Positions 10,251-22,740 of a DNA stretch of 64,000 nt are shown here, piece after piece. The position numbers and the translations under genes were made by a program. The notes below the pieces were generated by a model that saw only the letters and a program-made list of their open reading frames with translations, was not told the origin of the DNA and did no database searches. The DNA lies in contig CM055097.1 in the NCBI GenBank assembly GCA_029204225.1, positions 1,719,414 to 1,783,413 of the forward strand, read 5' to 3'. The stretch's first letter is position 1, and the number at the start of each line of letters is the position of its first letter. Source of the stretch: Diphasiastrum complanatum (lineage: Eukaryota; Streptophyta; Lycopodiopsida; Lycopodiales; Lycopodiaceae).

Positions 10251-13200
10251 ATGAGGCCGATCTTGTTGAAGGGGCATGAAAGGCCCCTTACGTTTCTCAA
10301 GTACAACAGGGATGGGGATCTCTTGTTTTCGTGTGCGAAAGATCACGATCCGACCGTGTGGTATGCGCACAATGGCGAGCGCCTTGGCACTTACCGAGGC
10401 CACAATGGAGCTGTATGGTGCTGCGACGTTTCCAGTAAGTTCGTATATTTTCATCGTATCATTATCTTTCTGAGCTCAGGGTTTCTGTGGGGCAAATTTT
10501 GCAAGCCACGATAGTTGTCATTCTCTTTATGATTTGCCGCTAGTTCATCATATTATAGATTACAAAGTGGCAGGTGTTTGAGATAATGTACTCGCGTGCT
10601 CAAAGCTAGCGTGTTAATTAAGTAATGAAGAAAAATTTACAAAGAGTACATCGTTACTTTAAACGCAAACGCAAAGGTCTTTTTGATCCATCAGATTTGT
10701 CCATTTTCGCTGTATATTTTTGTCATGAGCTCTCTTCTTACATTGCATCTCCCTTTTGGTAAATCTACATCTCTTTAACGTCTAGGTTAATGTCCTCCGG
10801 TGAAAAAACATTGCATCTCCATTTTGTTAAAACTATATCTCTTCAACGTCTAGGCTAATGTCCTCTGTTGGAACTTCATGGCAAGGGTATGTGTCGGTAG
10901 GTATGGGATGGTTGTTTTGAAGGAATTTCGTGCAAAACTTCGCATTCATAATGCATTGCCTCAGCAACCATTATGAAATAGATCAATCCGATAGTGCCTA
11001 AGTGTTGAGTTCTACATGGTAATATTATTCTGTAAAGTTTCTGTGACATCCCAAGAGATCATCTGAAGTTTCTACCGAAGTTAGATGGCATTAAATTACT
11101 CGCAGGGTGTAGGTTGCAATCCCATCAAAGTCATCTAACGTGTATGATATGGTTACAGGAGATTCGACAAGGTTAATAACAGGCTCAGCTGATCAGTCTG
11201 CTAAGCTTTGGGACGTGGAAACTGGCGCTCAGTTGTACTCTTTCAATTTTGAGTCTCCAGCAAGAGCTGTAGATTTGTCCGTGGGTGACAAGTATGCTGT
11301 TATCAGTACAGATCCCTTCATGGGACAAACCTCTGCCATTCATGTGAAAAGGATTGATAAAGATCGTTCAAAGCGTAAGTAACTTTGCCTATTTAGTTGC
11401 TGATATTTTGGTATACCACATATTACAAAGGTTGTCATTGCAGCACTAATGCTATTACGACATTTAAAGCTTGTCCATATTCCTTTTTAAATTTCACCAT
11501 GTATAATGCTCATTCAGGACCTTTATGTGAGAATATTGGTGCTAGAGGCCAACTTCACTGTGAAAACTTGTCTTAATAGAATAGGTAGCTAGGTTCATAC
11601 GAAGTCTGTTATTTGCCTTGTGTATGGGTGGATTTATCGAACACGAATGGTATACAATGGCATGTTACACACTTTGCATATACTAAAGGGTTTTCCGAAA
11701 CGGACTTGTCTGAGGGACACTAGTGATCACTGATTAGGACATTGAAACAACACACAATCACATGCTAGGCACTTTGTACTTCACTGTGTATACTAAAGGG
11801 TTTTCCAAATCTCAGGAGGAAATAGACTTGTTTGAGCGATATTAGTGATGAGGACATTCATTCAACTTCCCAAAGAAACAATGCATGCTGACCCTTGAGG
11901 TGTGGGAGTCTACACAAACATCTAAGATCAATCCCTCAAAGAATTACTAGTAGTTATGTTGTCCCATACCACCATAGCCCACTTAAGTGCAGAGATTTTT
12001 TGTCCAAGATTGGGTAATCTATTGGACTGATGATCCTGTCCAAGCCAAGAGTGATCAATCAATAGTCGACATAATGCCGATCCCCGATATATATAGTTAC
12101 AACTTGGGCTACCTACTACTAGTAGTTAAGTGTAGCCAACTTCCATGGATGGTGGTAACCACTAGCAGAAGATAGAGAATACCTTTTTTTGCAGAGCATG
12201 ATAGCTTGTGGCCTCTAGTTGCTGCTTTCTTGGTGATGCAGCCTGTGTGGTAGGTCCACGCAAGTATTGGCAACGGTGATTGTCAGCTGTGAAGTTCTCT
12301 TAACTTGAAATCTCGTAAATAACAATACAATGGAGGCACACATATACATTCTCCTCCTTTTGTGATCTTGGTGGCAGGTCTTGAACCCTTGTCACAACAA
12401 TTTCATCCAGATTGATTTGCATACCTTTATGCATCACAATTGATGACTCACAACTTACTGCTTCAGGCATTTTACAATTCACAAACACAGTGACTCTCAA
12501 CTGTCAATTTCTTATATCACAATAAACTTTACAATTACGATTTATCTACATGGGCATAATTTTGGCCAATTTTTTCTTGGGTATGGGTAATCAAATTAAC
12601 TGTTAACGACTTTTGTAGCTTATTGAATTTTGAATATCGGACTATAATGAAGAGTTCACAGTGATGTTGCAGGTGGACATCAGATACATCTCTTTTTGGC
12701 TTATACAAAACATAATAAATTGAACATGAAAGACAATTTCTGCATTGAGAAATATTTAATAGTCAATGTGAGCACTAATAATTTTTGTTAGATGTTCAAT
12801 GTAGACAGCCAATCGCTTTCCTATTTTCGTTCTTTATCATCTATTTTAATCTCAGTGAATGTATTTGTTTGCCTCTTTCAGAGGGCAGTGACTCCTTGCT
12901 GGTTATAACTGGTCCTCAAGGAAGGATAAACAGAGTTGTATGGGGTCCTTTGAACAAAACTATTATCAGTGCTGGAGAGGACTCTGTTGTGCGCATTTGG
13001 GATGCAGAGGTTGTATTATGTTTTTCATTTTATTTTTCTTGCATTTCTTTGTCATTATGTCACTCTGTTGTCATGTATACATGTTGCCGATATCATAGCA
13101 TCTAAATCTATACATATGAATACTTAAAAATCAGATGACTGTTTTACAAATGAGCCGTTTTTCTCAGAATCATAGCTTCTGACTTGTCTCATTCAGACAG

Positions 13201-13707
13201 TGGGCTTGTTGACCTTGAAATTCTGACCTTTTTTGCCTCTGATCTAGTCTTGTTAGTCAATTCCAAGATTTGCACTTTGCACTAATTTTGTTGCAGTTTA
13301 GCTGACGTAATTATTCATTTATTTGCAGTCTGGTAAACTTCTGAAAGAAAGTGATCCAGAAACTGGTCATCAGAAGGCAGTCACATCTTTGGTAAAATCA
13401 GCAGATGGATCACACTTTATTACAGGGTCTCAAGATAAAACAGCCAAGGTATCCTGCCAACTGAAAACTGGATATTTTTTGTGATTTTTGTCTACCTTAC
13501 TGTTCTTCGAAATTTGAATTCAAATTGAAGTCGAGGTAATTCTTTGGTCTAACTCTTAGCGATTAGACATTTGACTTGAACAAGCTCTTACCAAGTATTA
13601 ATCGTCTTTTAGTTGTGGGACACCCGAACTTTGACACTTCTGAAAACCTATGTTACGGAGCGCCCAGTGAATGCAGCTGCAATTTCTCCTCTCCTTGATC
13701 ATGTGAG

Positions 13708-13738
<31 letters not shown>

Positions 13739-16700
13739 CTCTCTCAAACTAATCCGGCTTCCTACTAAGGGGCTGTAGGTAGGATATTTCAGGGTATTTG
13801 GACAGCTGCCCTGCATTACGTGTTGGTCTTAGACTCTGTAAGGAGACTTTGTCTTAAAGACATGGATTTCAACTTTCCATGTTCTGTTTGAGCACCTTTT
13901 TATATCGGTTATGAATTTGAGGTATGGAAAATTTGGATACAAAGCCTAATTGAATGAAGGTTATAAAATCAGACATGATAAATTCAAGCAATTATCAAAA
14001 TATCATTATATAATGCTTTAAAACCTCTTTGAGTGTTTTACATATGACATCTAGTTAAGGAAATGAGGTATATTAAACCTTATAGTTCACGCTTGCTAAC
14101 AATGCACATGGGTTGTAACTTGTTGTGGTTATTCAGAATTTTTGTATTAGGGCCTTTTCACTCACATAAATGATCCTCCAAAATGCGTATTTTAGTAACT
14201 ATTAACGTAGTTTAGATTATGCAAATTGAGTAAACTTTTCGATGATATGAATTTTTAGGGTCCGAGGTCACTTTTCCATGCTTGCATAGCCTATAAATAT
14301 ATCCAAAGCAAGGTCTATGTGCTAATTGTATCTACTAGTTATTCAGTAGCTACACAATCTATCTAATTTTGTGTATCTTATTAGGAGTAAAGGAACAATA
14401 TTAGAAAGGATACTTTTAACCTTAGAAGCCCGTTCTGACCAAAATGGGTCGGAACGTTCCGTTCCGCCCGTTCCGTACGTTCCGGAACGTACTGGGTCGG
14501 AACGAGTAACTGTTTTTCTGAGAACCGTGGGTACTATGATACCATATAAATGGCATATAGTATAAAATCATGGGGTATATACATCTTGTACCATTAATCT
14601 AAGGGTAATTCAAAATTTAAGATTATAGAAACACGTTGTATATGTAATATTATGTATGAAATTAATTTGAGAAAAGAGTTCCAGGGGGGTCTGAATGTGG
14701 TTTGCACATAACTAGGGCTTGGTTTGTTACTGGAATGGAAAGCTCAAGTCTTAAAGCATGTGGCTTTGAGCCTGAACAAAGTTGCCTCTGTGGCATCCTC
14801 GAATGCTATTTTTTCATAAGGAGGAAGCCACTCAAAAAGGCAAATAGAGCGACATTTCACCTAATTTGATCAAGACGTAAATACACTGGATAATCTTTGA
14901 AATCGTGGAAAATCTTGACCTGCAACAAAGCTCGACAAGAGAAGCAAGCATGCAGGAGATTCGATCGTGGAGGAGAGTAATGGCCAACAATAATGAATTT
15001 GTTGAATCTTTCCAAAACCTGCGAGAGGTTTCTCTTGAAAAGTAGAGTTTTGTTCTAGGTGGTAGGGTTATTTTAATAGTCCAACAGAACCCAAATGCAT
15101 CTCTGTTGGATTAGGGTGTGACAACATAATTCAGGGAGGTGAGTATCTTACTCTTTTTTGGGAAGGGGTTCTTTTGAATCCTTATCCAATAATTTTTTGG
15201 GAAAGTTCATGTTTCAATATTGTTATATGAGTATTCTCTAATTGTAACTAATCTTAAAAAAATGTATGAACTAAAACAAAATGTGTTTTGAATTTTTTTA
15301 CCTTAGGCCACATTGCGAAATGAAATGTGTTCGGAACGTTGTTCCGAAACGCATTCCGCTTCGGAACGGGCATCTATACCAGCCTTCTTCCCGACTGAAT
15401 TTAGCCTCACCTGTGGAGAACCGACAAGAACTCAGTATGCTAGTTTGTCTACAGATGTATGATGTATAAAAGCTAAAGTGGTATGTTTGTGCACCACTCC
15501 TGGGCGTTGATGGGAGTGAGTAGGCATGTCATAGTATGTGATCTGTGCTATGCACGGTGAAGTTGATGGCTTAAGACTTTGTAGGTGGACTCCACAAGGT
15601 TCACAGTGATATGCCTCGTTTGTTATGTTGGGTACTATCCTAGACTTTGTAGGTGGACTCCACAAGGCTCACAGTGACATACCTCTTTTGTTATGTCGGT
15701 TACTATCCTAGACATTACATTGAGTATTTTTGTTGCATTAACAGACATACAGTTCTCATTTTTTGTCCAAGTTGCATCTCTGTGGTTTGTGCCAATTCTT
15801 CTGATTGTAAGTAGTGCATTCTCTCAATACGTAAAAATACATGAAAGCCATTGGACCCTACTGTTGTGCTGATGAGATCAATAGGGATGTAGCATTTGTT
15901 CCACACACTGTATGATGCAGTTGATGGGTAGAGATGCAGTTCTCAGTTAAGGTCCTTGTGCAAGCTGGTTTGTGCTAATTCTTTTCATCTGTAGCGGCAC
16001 ATTTTTCCCACCAGCGATGCTATTTGGTTGGGATTTGAGCAAGCTAAAGTGAGAAAACATTAATTTTTCTTAATTCTCCATGAGAAAGCAGGGGCTTCAT
16101 TAGATTGGATTTGCTCTTTAGTGCTTGCTTTCATTCTGACTGAGTTTGCCTTTGCATATGCTACAATTCCAATTGGGCCAAGTCATTCCCACGTCTTTTA
16201 TTTGGAGCATTTTCTATGGTAGTTTGATCTAGCTTTTCACTCTTTTGGAATGGGTTGTACTGCCCTTTTCACTCTTTTGGAATGGGTTGTACTGCACTAC
16301 AGTTCAGGTTTCATGTATCGGGCAGCTCTCTTGTTTGAACGAATCTATCTCCTTTTGGTATTTGACAGGTGGTAATTGGTGGTGGTCAAGAAGCCTCTCA
16401 GGTTACTATGAGCGATCGTCGAGCTGGAAAGTTTGAAGCGAAGTTTTTTCATAAGGTGGAAGGGCTTGTGTTGTTTTAGGCTTTCCTTCTTTATTTGATG
16501 TGCTTGAAACCTTCATGCTAATGGGGATATTAGTTTTGAATGCTAGAGAAATAGTTCAGATTTAATTTTTCTGCGAAGGCTCATTTTGGAGATTTTGATG
16601 ACAGATTTATGAAGAGGAGATTGGTGGTGTGAAAGGTCATTTTGGGCCAATCAATGCTTTAGCATTCAATCCTGATGGCAGAAGGTACTCTATACTTAAG

Positions 16701-16866
16701 GTTATAATGGTTTTGGACAATTTTAATCTCGCACACGTCTATGCTAAAACTTTATGTTTGATTTTTATGCCCATTTTTTGATAATTGCAGCTTTTCTAGT
16801 GGAGGCGAAGATGGATATGTACGATTACATCATTTTGATGCTGACTATTTCCACATTAAGATATAG
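10251..16866 (+). CDS. eIF3i: eukaryotic translation initiation factor 3 subunit I (eIF3i), 8 exons
   Basis: The exons that give a continuous protein with GT-AG introns are 10251-10434, 11159-11374, 12882-13009, 13329-13448, 13613-13702, 16369-16455, 16605-16684 and 16791-16866: 326 aa plus stop, the usual family length. The protein starts [20 protein letters not shown], which is diagnostic of eIF3i (TRIP-1). It carries WD40 blades with AKLWD, VRIWD and AKLWD strand ends, GSADQ and SQDKT turns, and ends in [21 protein letters not shown], the conserved C-terminus that contacts eIF3b. eIF3i is a beta-propeller scaffold subunit of cytosolic eIF3. No stop or frameshift is seen. The start is the first ATG in frame. 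An out-of-frame ATG at 10040 opens a frame overlapping this start and could act as an upstream ORF if transcription begins before it. Intron 5 (13703-16368) is unusually large and repeat-bearing. Confidence 0.97.
10740..10867. repeat. tandem duplication, about 68 bp x2, in eIF3i intron 1
   Basis: Two imperfect copies begin with ACATTGCATCTCC at 10740 and 10808 and both end with the words CGTCTAGG and AATGTCCTC. They lie wholly inside intron 1. Confidence 0.7.
13708..13745. repeat. CT microsatellite at the intron 5 donor of eIF3i
   Basis: A CT dinucleotide run with one CG interruption starts six bases into intron 5, directly after the GTGAGT donor. It is a likely polymorphic marker. Confidence 0.9.
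14423..15376. mobile_element. possible non-autonomous DNA transposon in eIF3i intron 5
   Basis: The left end reads TAGAAGCCCGTTCTG and the right end, reverse complemented, reads TAGATGCCCGTTCCG, an imperfect 15-bp terminal inverted repeat. Both ends run inward into arrays of GTTCCG/CGGAAC words (14450-14510 and 15330-15368) that are themselves partly palindromic, so the ends can fold back. The roughly 950-bp interior has no coding frame. I could not define a convincing target-site duplication; only a TA flank is suggestive. The superfamily is unassigned. Confidence 0.4.
15574..15713. repeat. 68-bp tandem duplication in eIF3i intron 5
   Basis: Two near-identical units start AGACTTTGTAGGTGGACTCC at 15574 and 15642 and end in TACTATCCTA. 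They differ at only a few positions. Confidence 0.85.
16233..16296. repeat. 32-bp tandem duplication upstream of eIF3i exon 6
   Basis: The unit CTTTTCACTCTTTTGGAATG... ending TTGTACTGC occurs twice with a period of 32, about 70 bases before the exon 6 acceptor. Confidence 0.8.
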
Positions 16867-17027
16867 GTGACGAAGCTCAGTTATTTGATCATGGTTTCCA
16901 TTTTGGAACCTCTTGCATTGACTATGGTTATAATACGGACATCCAGGAAGGTGGAAGCTTATATGCTCCTAATGTGTTTAATGTGTGAGTAGGCCAGGTG
17001 TAGCTTGTTTCTAATCTTATAAGGTGA

Positions 17028-17033
17028 AATAAA
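17028..17033 (+). terminator. candidate polyadenylation signal of eIF3i
   Basis: An AATAAA word lies about 160 bases downstream of the eIF3i stop codon in otherwise non-coding sequence. The position is typical for a plant 3' UTR. It is a candidate only. Confidence 0.4.
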
Positions 17034-17144
17034 GGAGCTATTTTTTTGCACATCGAGGAGCGAGGTAAAATTGCTCTCTTGGTTGATTGAGTTCAGCATA
17101 TTTCAATGTGCAAGCATAAATCTAAGAGTTGAAAGATCTGGTCT

Positions 17145-17188
17145 GCACTCAGGTAATATGTGAAGTGCACTCAGGTAATATGTGAAGT
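17145..17188. repeat. 22-bp tandem duplication
   Basis: GCACTCAGGTAATATGTGAA followed by GT is present twice in direct tandem at 17145 and 17167, in the eIF3i 3' flank. Confidence 0.85.
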
Positions 17189-17199
17189 GATGTCAACCT

Positions 17200-20090
17200 G
17201 GATGTCATGTAGATATTGTCCTGTCTTGTGCACAAGTATTGTGCTTCTGTATCTTTTGGTGTTTAAAAGGAAAGGTCACATATTCTTGCTCAGAGTGTAG
17301 AGACTCGCAACAAAGGGAATTTGACAAATCTATGTAGGGAAGTAGGCGTAATTTATATGAATCAGCCTTGAGATTTTGAGTCTTGAACAATTTTATCGTG
17401 AGCTAGGTGGTAAAGCTGCAGGTGGAATGAGTATTCCCCCTCAAATATCTCTTTGGATTTGTTGAGAACCCAGTTTTACTATTAATGCATAGCCTATTTA
17501 CAGTTCTCTTTATCTTCACTACTTTCTTTTGCGTAAACTGCAAAGCGGGGTAGCTTGTAGGTCTGGAATTCGAAGTTTCTTATTGATCATGCTATAAAGG
17601 TAGATTGTCACCTGCTGTTGAAGTCGAGTCAAGGATGTGGTAAAAGACCACGTACAAACTACAATCTATCACTTGTCCAAGCGTCCTTTTAACATTTTTT
17701 CCTATGACATTACCACTAGCGTCATCAAGTCCCTCCAATAACCACTCCATATATGACTCTATTGAGATTTCTTTTTATTTTTTGAGGGTTACCCATGTTT
17801 TGTTTTGTTTCTCCGAGGGTGTTTTGTAATTCTTATAAAAGTTACTCAATTTCTCATGTAACTGCACCTTCAATGCATGGTGATCAGCCAAGGGCTTGAT
17901 TCAAACTTCTATTGTTTTTTCTTCAATTTGTGAAAATATTTTAGGATTTGTTTGAACTGCTCGGGAACCATGCACTTGTGTCGCTACAAGCCGTCAACCT
18001 GAAGATGATAAAAATAAATATCCCACATATCCAATTGCATGACTTCAAGTATTAACATCCGATCTGTAGTTTTGTCCGTACATTGATTCAGCTTTTTTCA
18101 CAAGAATCAGCATCCCTTACTGCAATGTTAAATGGAAAGTTTAATAGTCCTAGAATAGACTCAAATACATGAGATCTTGAAGCAATAGCAAATGATATGG
18201 TTTTGTTTGGTAGGGCTGCCAAGGGTACTTTTAAATTGTCTTATCTTAGCATGCTTTTTAGGTTGCTGGCATTGCATAATGGTCAATAATGCATGAACCC
18301 ACGGTCAAAAAATGCAATTGGGTTCGTATTGATTTCCTTTTTGAATCTATTAGTGTTTAGGCAACTTTTGAGGAAGTATTGATGTGTGGTTATTGAAGAC
18401 GAACATGAGGTGTGGTATAGCTTGATCAAAGATCTAAGAAATTTTTTTTGTTTCATGATCCTTGTGCATATTTGTTTGGAAAGATTAGTAGTAGAGTCAC
18501 TACTCAAGAGCCCATTTGGTGGTGGATTTTTTAGGAAGAAATAAATGGGAAAGTGGAAGGACAATTTGGTGGAAATAGTGCATTATTGGTTAATTTAATT
18601 GTTAAAATGAAGTGATTTTTTTTGTGTATGGCTCTTCTCATTTTGGTGTCACATATAGCTCCTTCAATATAATTTCCATTAGTTATTTGATGATCAAAGT
18701 GCATACATGATTTTTATAGCCCTTGTGTATAACTATGATCCCAACTAAATATGTACATTTTATATACATTTTCACATTTGATCACGTGAATCTATGATGG
18801 AGACCACCTTTACTTATAAGGGATTTGGAGAGTAGAAGAAAATAAACCGCTTATGGGATAATTTGATATTGGTATCGACACATGTCGTTTATAGACCCAT
18901 CAGACTTTTCGATTTTATATTTACTTTTTTGATGGGTGGAGACACATCAGAACACATTTTTTTCATGGGTCTTCACTTGTGGCGTGGGTGGAGACCCATT
19001 AGAACATTTTTTTTTTGGAGAATAATTCAGATCTTCGGGACCTTCGTGACCTCCAAGATTGAGTGCCATTGATTAGATTTGACATTTTGAACAAAAATGA
19101 GTTTTTAATAGTCTTTAACATAATATAAAGTTTACAATCTCTCAAGAGGGGCTATGAGAAGACATATTATTCAACTCAAAGCCCATCAGATTGACTAAGG
19201 CCATCCCATCCATTAATTTGATCATTCTTATAGCCCCTCTTGATGGGGTGTAAACTTTTCAGGATGGGAGTATAAGAAGAGCATCAACAATAGAAACTTT
19301 TTTGTTGGTACAATGATATAGTCGCATGACATGCACAATAGATCAAAGTGTTGAAAAGTTTAGTTGGTCTCGTTGAAAAAATTAACAGATCACAATTTTA
19401 ATCATATGCTTTTTGATGACAATTGAAATTTGTCAATAGCAACTCGTAACATTATTTATAAAGTTTAGATCTCCATAACAACATTTTCAAAACATGCCAG
19501 AAGTAGTTACTTAATTTTGTCTTAATTATATGCACCATGTCAATCATTTGTTGTTTTTTAATGCACTTAATTGAACCTATAGATTGTCCAACATTGACCA
19601 CTTGAATATTTGTACATCATTAAGGACATTCATATACTCCTATAAAAGATTCTTCAAATGTGAACATGTAACATCATAAATGGACCATTTGAGCTCATTG
19701 CTAACTCCTATAGCCGTGACTAAAAAACACTAACTCTTATTGTAACAAATAACTCATCCTAACACCCCAAGTATATCTTTATTCTGATTGCAATTTGGTT
19801 CGATGAGTTCCATCCACTTCGTGACTAGGGTCAACTAGCTCTAGGGCATGGCCTCTTATAATGTGCATAAATTCTTAATTAACAGTAAAATGTACGAATA
19901 AATAAATAACTGCTAGCTAGAGCTTGATGGTGAAGTAATGCTTGCCCTTGAATCAATACGGTTAGATGTGTTGTCTAGCATCACAAAGCTTTCAACGTCG
20001 GGGAAAATGAGTGGATGAATCCGTGGAAATGGATCGATAGGTCGAACAGTCGAATCAAAACGATCCTACTACCCTGATTCCCTCGGTGTG
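17200..20090. other. intergenic stretch, no gene recognised
   Basis: AT-rich sequence with short chance ORFs only. Around 18890-19015 the words GGGTGGAGACACATCAGAACA and GGGTGGAGACCCATTAGAACA form an imperfect direct repeat with T-runs. I see no RNA gene and no retroelement domain. Confidence 0.5.
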
Positions 20091-20097
20091 TGCACTA

Positions 20098-20430
20098 CTA
20101 CAACATTAGGCAGAACACAAAGCAGAGCTTAATTGCATTTATGCGGAAGCGGAAGAGCAGACAGGCAGACAAAGCAATAAGAGAGTAAGACAGAAAGCGG
20201 ATGCAACCATGACATAATCTGAACGCAAAACTAGACAGTAATTTATTTAGATTGAATGTATAGAAATACAAATCACATAATGCTGTTGAGTACAAGACAA
20301 TAGCAGATGAAACCGCGTGCTCACAAAGCTAACTACGATCTGTAATAGCTATGAGCTTATTTTGACAATCAGTCTGAAAGAAAGAATCAATACTTGAAAG
20401 GATCTACTATGTCTGTCTCTGATAAGCTGT
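20098..20430 (-). repeat. copia LTR fragment, same family as 5.4 and 52 kb
   Basis: From about 20220 this block parallels 51960-52190: CTGAACGCAAA, GTTGAGTACAAGACAATAGC, GAAACCGCGTGCTC, ACAAAGCTAA and finally GTCTCTGATAAGCT. It lacks both LTR termini and any attached internal region. It ends just before the SET-domain reading frame, so that frame may have been caught up in retroelement rearrangement. Confidence 0.5.
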
Positions 20431-20491
20431 CGTCTTGGTGTCTATGAGCGCTCAAGCGTATACCAAATCAGCCTATCTCGTCTGGTTGTAA

Positions 20492-21465
20492 TCTGAAGAT
20501 CTAGTTGATGATTTTATTGATGAGGTCACTAGTGACTACACATCGAATAATGTGGAGGTTATGCATATTCCTATGTCTCATATATCCACTCACTCCACCA
20601 AACTTGACATTGGTCCTGCTTGCATGGATTTTGATCATCCCATAGTGTCATCACACATAGATTGTATCCAATCCACATAAATCATACAGATTCTTCTATC
20701 TTACCTACTCCATTAAAAAAAAGAACACGACCTGGACGTATTTTGACAAGATTTGAAAACGAACAAAGTCTTTTACGTACTATCGACTTGTCCAAAAATG
20801 TTTTAAATTCGTTGACCGAGTCTTCCCTTCATCCTCATATACATGCATTAGTTAAGCCATTTGATAGAAAGAAATCTTTATGTTGGCTTGATACGGTACC
20901 ACTACACCTATGTGGGACATCATTTTCATATTGGGGCCATATGTACATAATCAAGTCTAGTGAGCAATTTCCTAATGCCGAATTAGGTTTATTTTCCTTG
21001 ACTAGCATTGATGTCCCTTTGAATAGTGTTGTCACAGTAATGCCATATGCCAGACCTCAATACAATTGGGGTGATTGGCATGCTCTATGTCGCCACCAAT
21101 GGAGAATACAAATATATGGTTTAAATTCCAATGCTTGTTCTTTGGAAGAGAGGCACATGCAAGGAAAAAGAGTTTCAAAAGCACATCGTATGTACATCGA
21201 TGGGCGTCCAAAAATACATGGAAACATCGCTGCATATATAAATAGTTCTATTTGTCACCCTTCATTAACTAATTTTGACTTTGAAGAATGCACCAATGGA
21301 AAAGAAGATTATTTCCCTAGACATGTGAATGCTACATATGTAATGGTTTGTGCGATCAGACCTAATAAATGTGGTGAAGAACTATTCATCAACTATAGCC
21401 TCAATCGTCCTCTACCAAGATGTGTACAAAAAGTTTTGAGCCAAGCACAACCATGTGCATTGTAG
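20492..21465 (+). CDS. SET-domain protein, probably partial or frame-disrupted
   Basis: The main frame is open from 20635 to the stop at 21465. Its C-terminal ~150 residues have SET-domain features: ELGLFSLTSIDVPLNSVVTV near the domain start, HGNIAAYINSS at the position of the conserved N-(H/S) pseudoknot strand, and CGEELFINYSL, equivalent to the GEEL..(D/N)Y motif of lysine methyltransferases. The Asn is kept, while the usual NHSC is reduced to INSS. Upstream, 20492-20670 is coding-like in another frame (acidic EDLVDDFIDEVTSDYTSN), one base out of register, so a frameshift or unseen intron lies near 20640-20670. The main frame has no ATG before about residue 94, which is too late for a full domain. 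It could be a SET gene copy carried or truncated by nearby retroelements, or an exon of a spliced gene. Activity is uncertain. Confidence 0.6.
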
Positions 21466-21599
21466 ATACCAAAAGTACATCCTTTTCATTCAAGTTCAAT
21501 TTGGATGTCTTATTTGATTTTCACTTTAAATATGATGTTTGCTTTGGATGTCTTATCTAAGTTAACATTTGGTATGATGTTTGATGTTAAGATTTGCTA

Positions 21600-22090
21600 C
21601 GTGTGGCACTGCCATGTGTGGCAAATCTCTAGAATTACACTTCAAGAGAAAGGTAATTAAATAACAGCCATGCGTGGCACTTCCACGCGTGGCTTGACCA
21701 CGACAATAAGTTTGCCACTCATTTTTCTAAATTTGGTTTTAAATTTTTTTTGCGTGGCACTGCCACTTAAAACAAAAAAATTATTGCCGGATTTTACCTC
21801 CAGTCTGGATTTCACGGCAGGGTCTTCGGAGTAATTTGGCATAGATGTGCATGCATGGCAGAGTTCCACACAAAAGAGAAATGTCAGTATCGGGTTCGCG
21901 TGGCAAAACTCCCATATGTGTAGTTGTGAGTGTTTCCTCAATTGTTCGGACACCTTCGACTATGTGGTCACCCTTAATTATTCGACCCTCTTTGATTGTT
22001 CAGCCATCCTTGATAGTTCGACCACCTTGAACCATCTGATTAGATTCGATTATTCGGCCATCCTCAAACAATCGGCCGCAATCCGACAAG
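21600..22090. repeat. GTGGCAC palindromes and TTCG-type short repeats
   Basis: Between 21600 and 21910 the word GTGGCA(C) recurs in both orientations, for example GTGTGGCACTGCCATGTGTGG and GCGTGGCACTTCCACGCGTGG, giving several small hairpins. Between 21940 and 22080 a degenerate ATT(A/G)TTCG(A/G)CC...TCCTT(G/C)A unit of roughly 22 bases recurs about five times. I see no coding function. Confidence 0.45.
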
Positions 22091-22740
22091 TACATTGAAT
22101 CACGACCGGACATAAACTCTAAAAAAATTAGATACTATCCGAAGGCAATTGCCAACAACATGTAGTGCCTTAATCCTAATTGTAAAGTACATATTAAGGG
22201 TTCTTTTAATTAGTTAGCCATATGTATATAATCTAGCAACTTATCAATTGCTTAGTTACACTAGACAAAAAGAGATCGTTTTAGCTCAGTAATTTGTCTA
22301 TTCGATCAATCAAACATCCAGAGCGCAATTGTTTTGTTCTTTCTCTCTGTTATTACAGAGTATTGTTTCAGGAAGAACATGACTCTGATTGCATTCAGAT
22401 TGTATATATTTGCAATTGAATGATCAATGTTCTAGTAATCTAGGTCATGTATATTGTGATTGAAAGCTCATTTTATTCATATTCAAATTCCTTCTTGCCT
22501 GCAGATAAACTTATTTGTAGATTAAATTGTCTTGTATGATTGATAGTCTGAGTCGATTGTGACGCTCTAATCTCTGCACCTAATACGCTTCCGCAAAGCT
22601 AAATCTGAAATCAATCTAATTCGTGCATGGCTATGGAATCAATTGTATCCATCTAGTGACTTTGAAGTTGTGATCAAGTAGGAAAAACTTCAAACTATTG
22701 AATTTGGTCTGAATACGATAGATGTAGTTGCATGCACAAA

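Noticed and set aside
15574-17188. CRISPR-like direct repeats
   Set aside because: These are simple tandem duplications of two units each, without spacers, in a eukaryotic gene and its flank.
18283-18564. 93-codon minus-strand frame
   Set aside because: It has low-complexity Ser/Phe/Asn composition in AT-rich intergenic DNA, with no start context or homology recognised.
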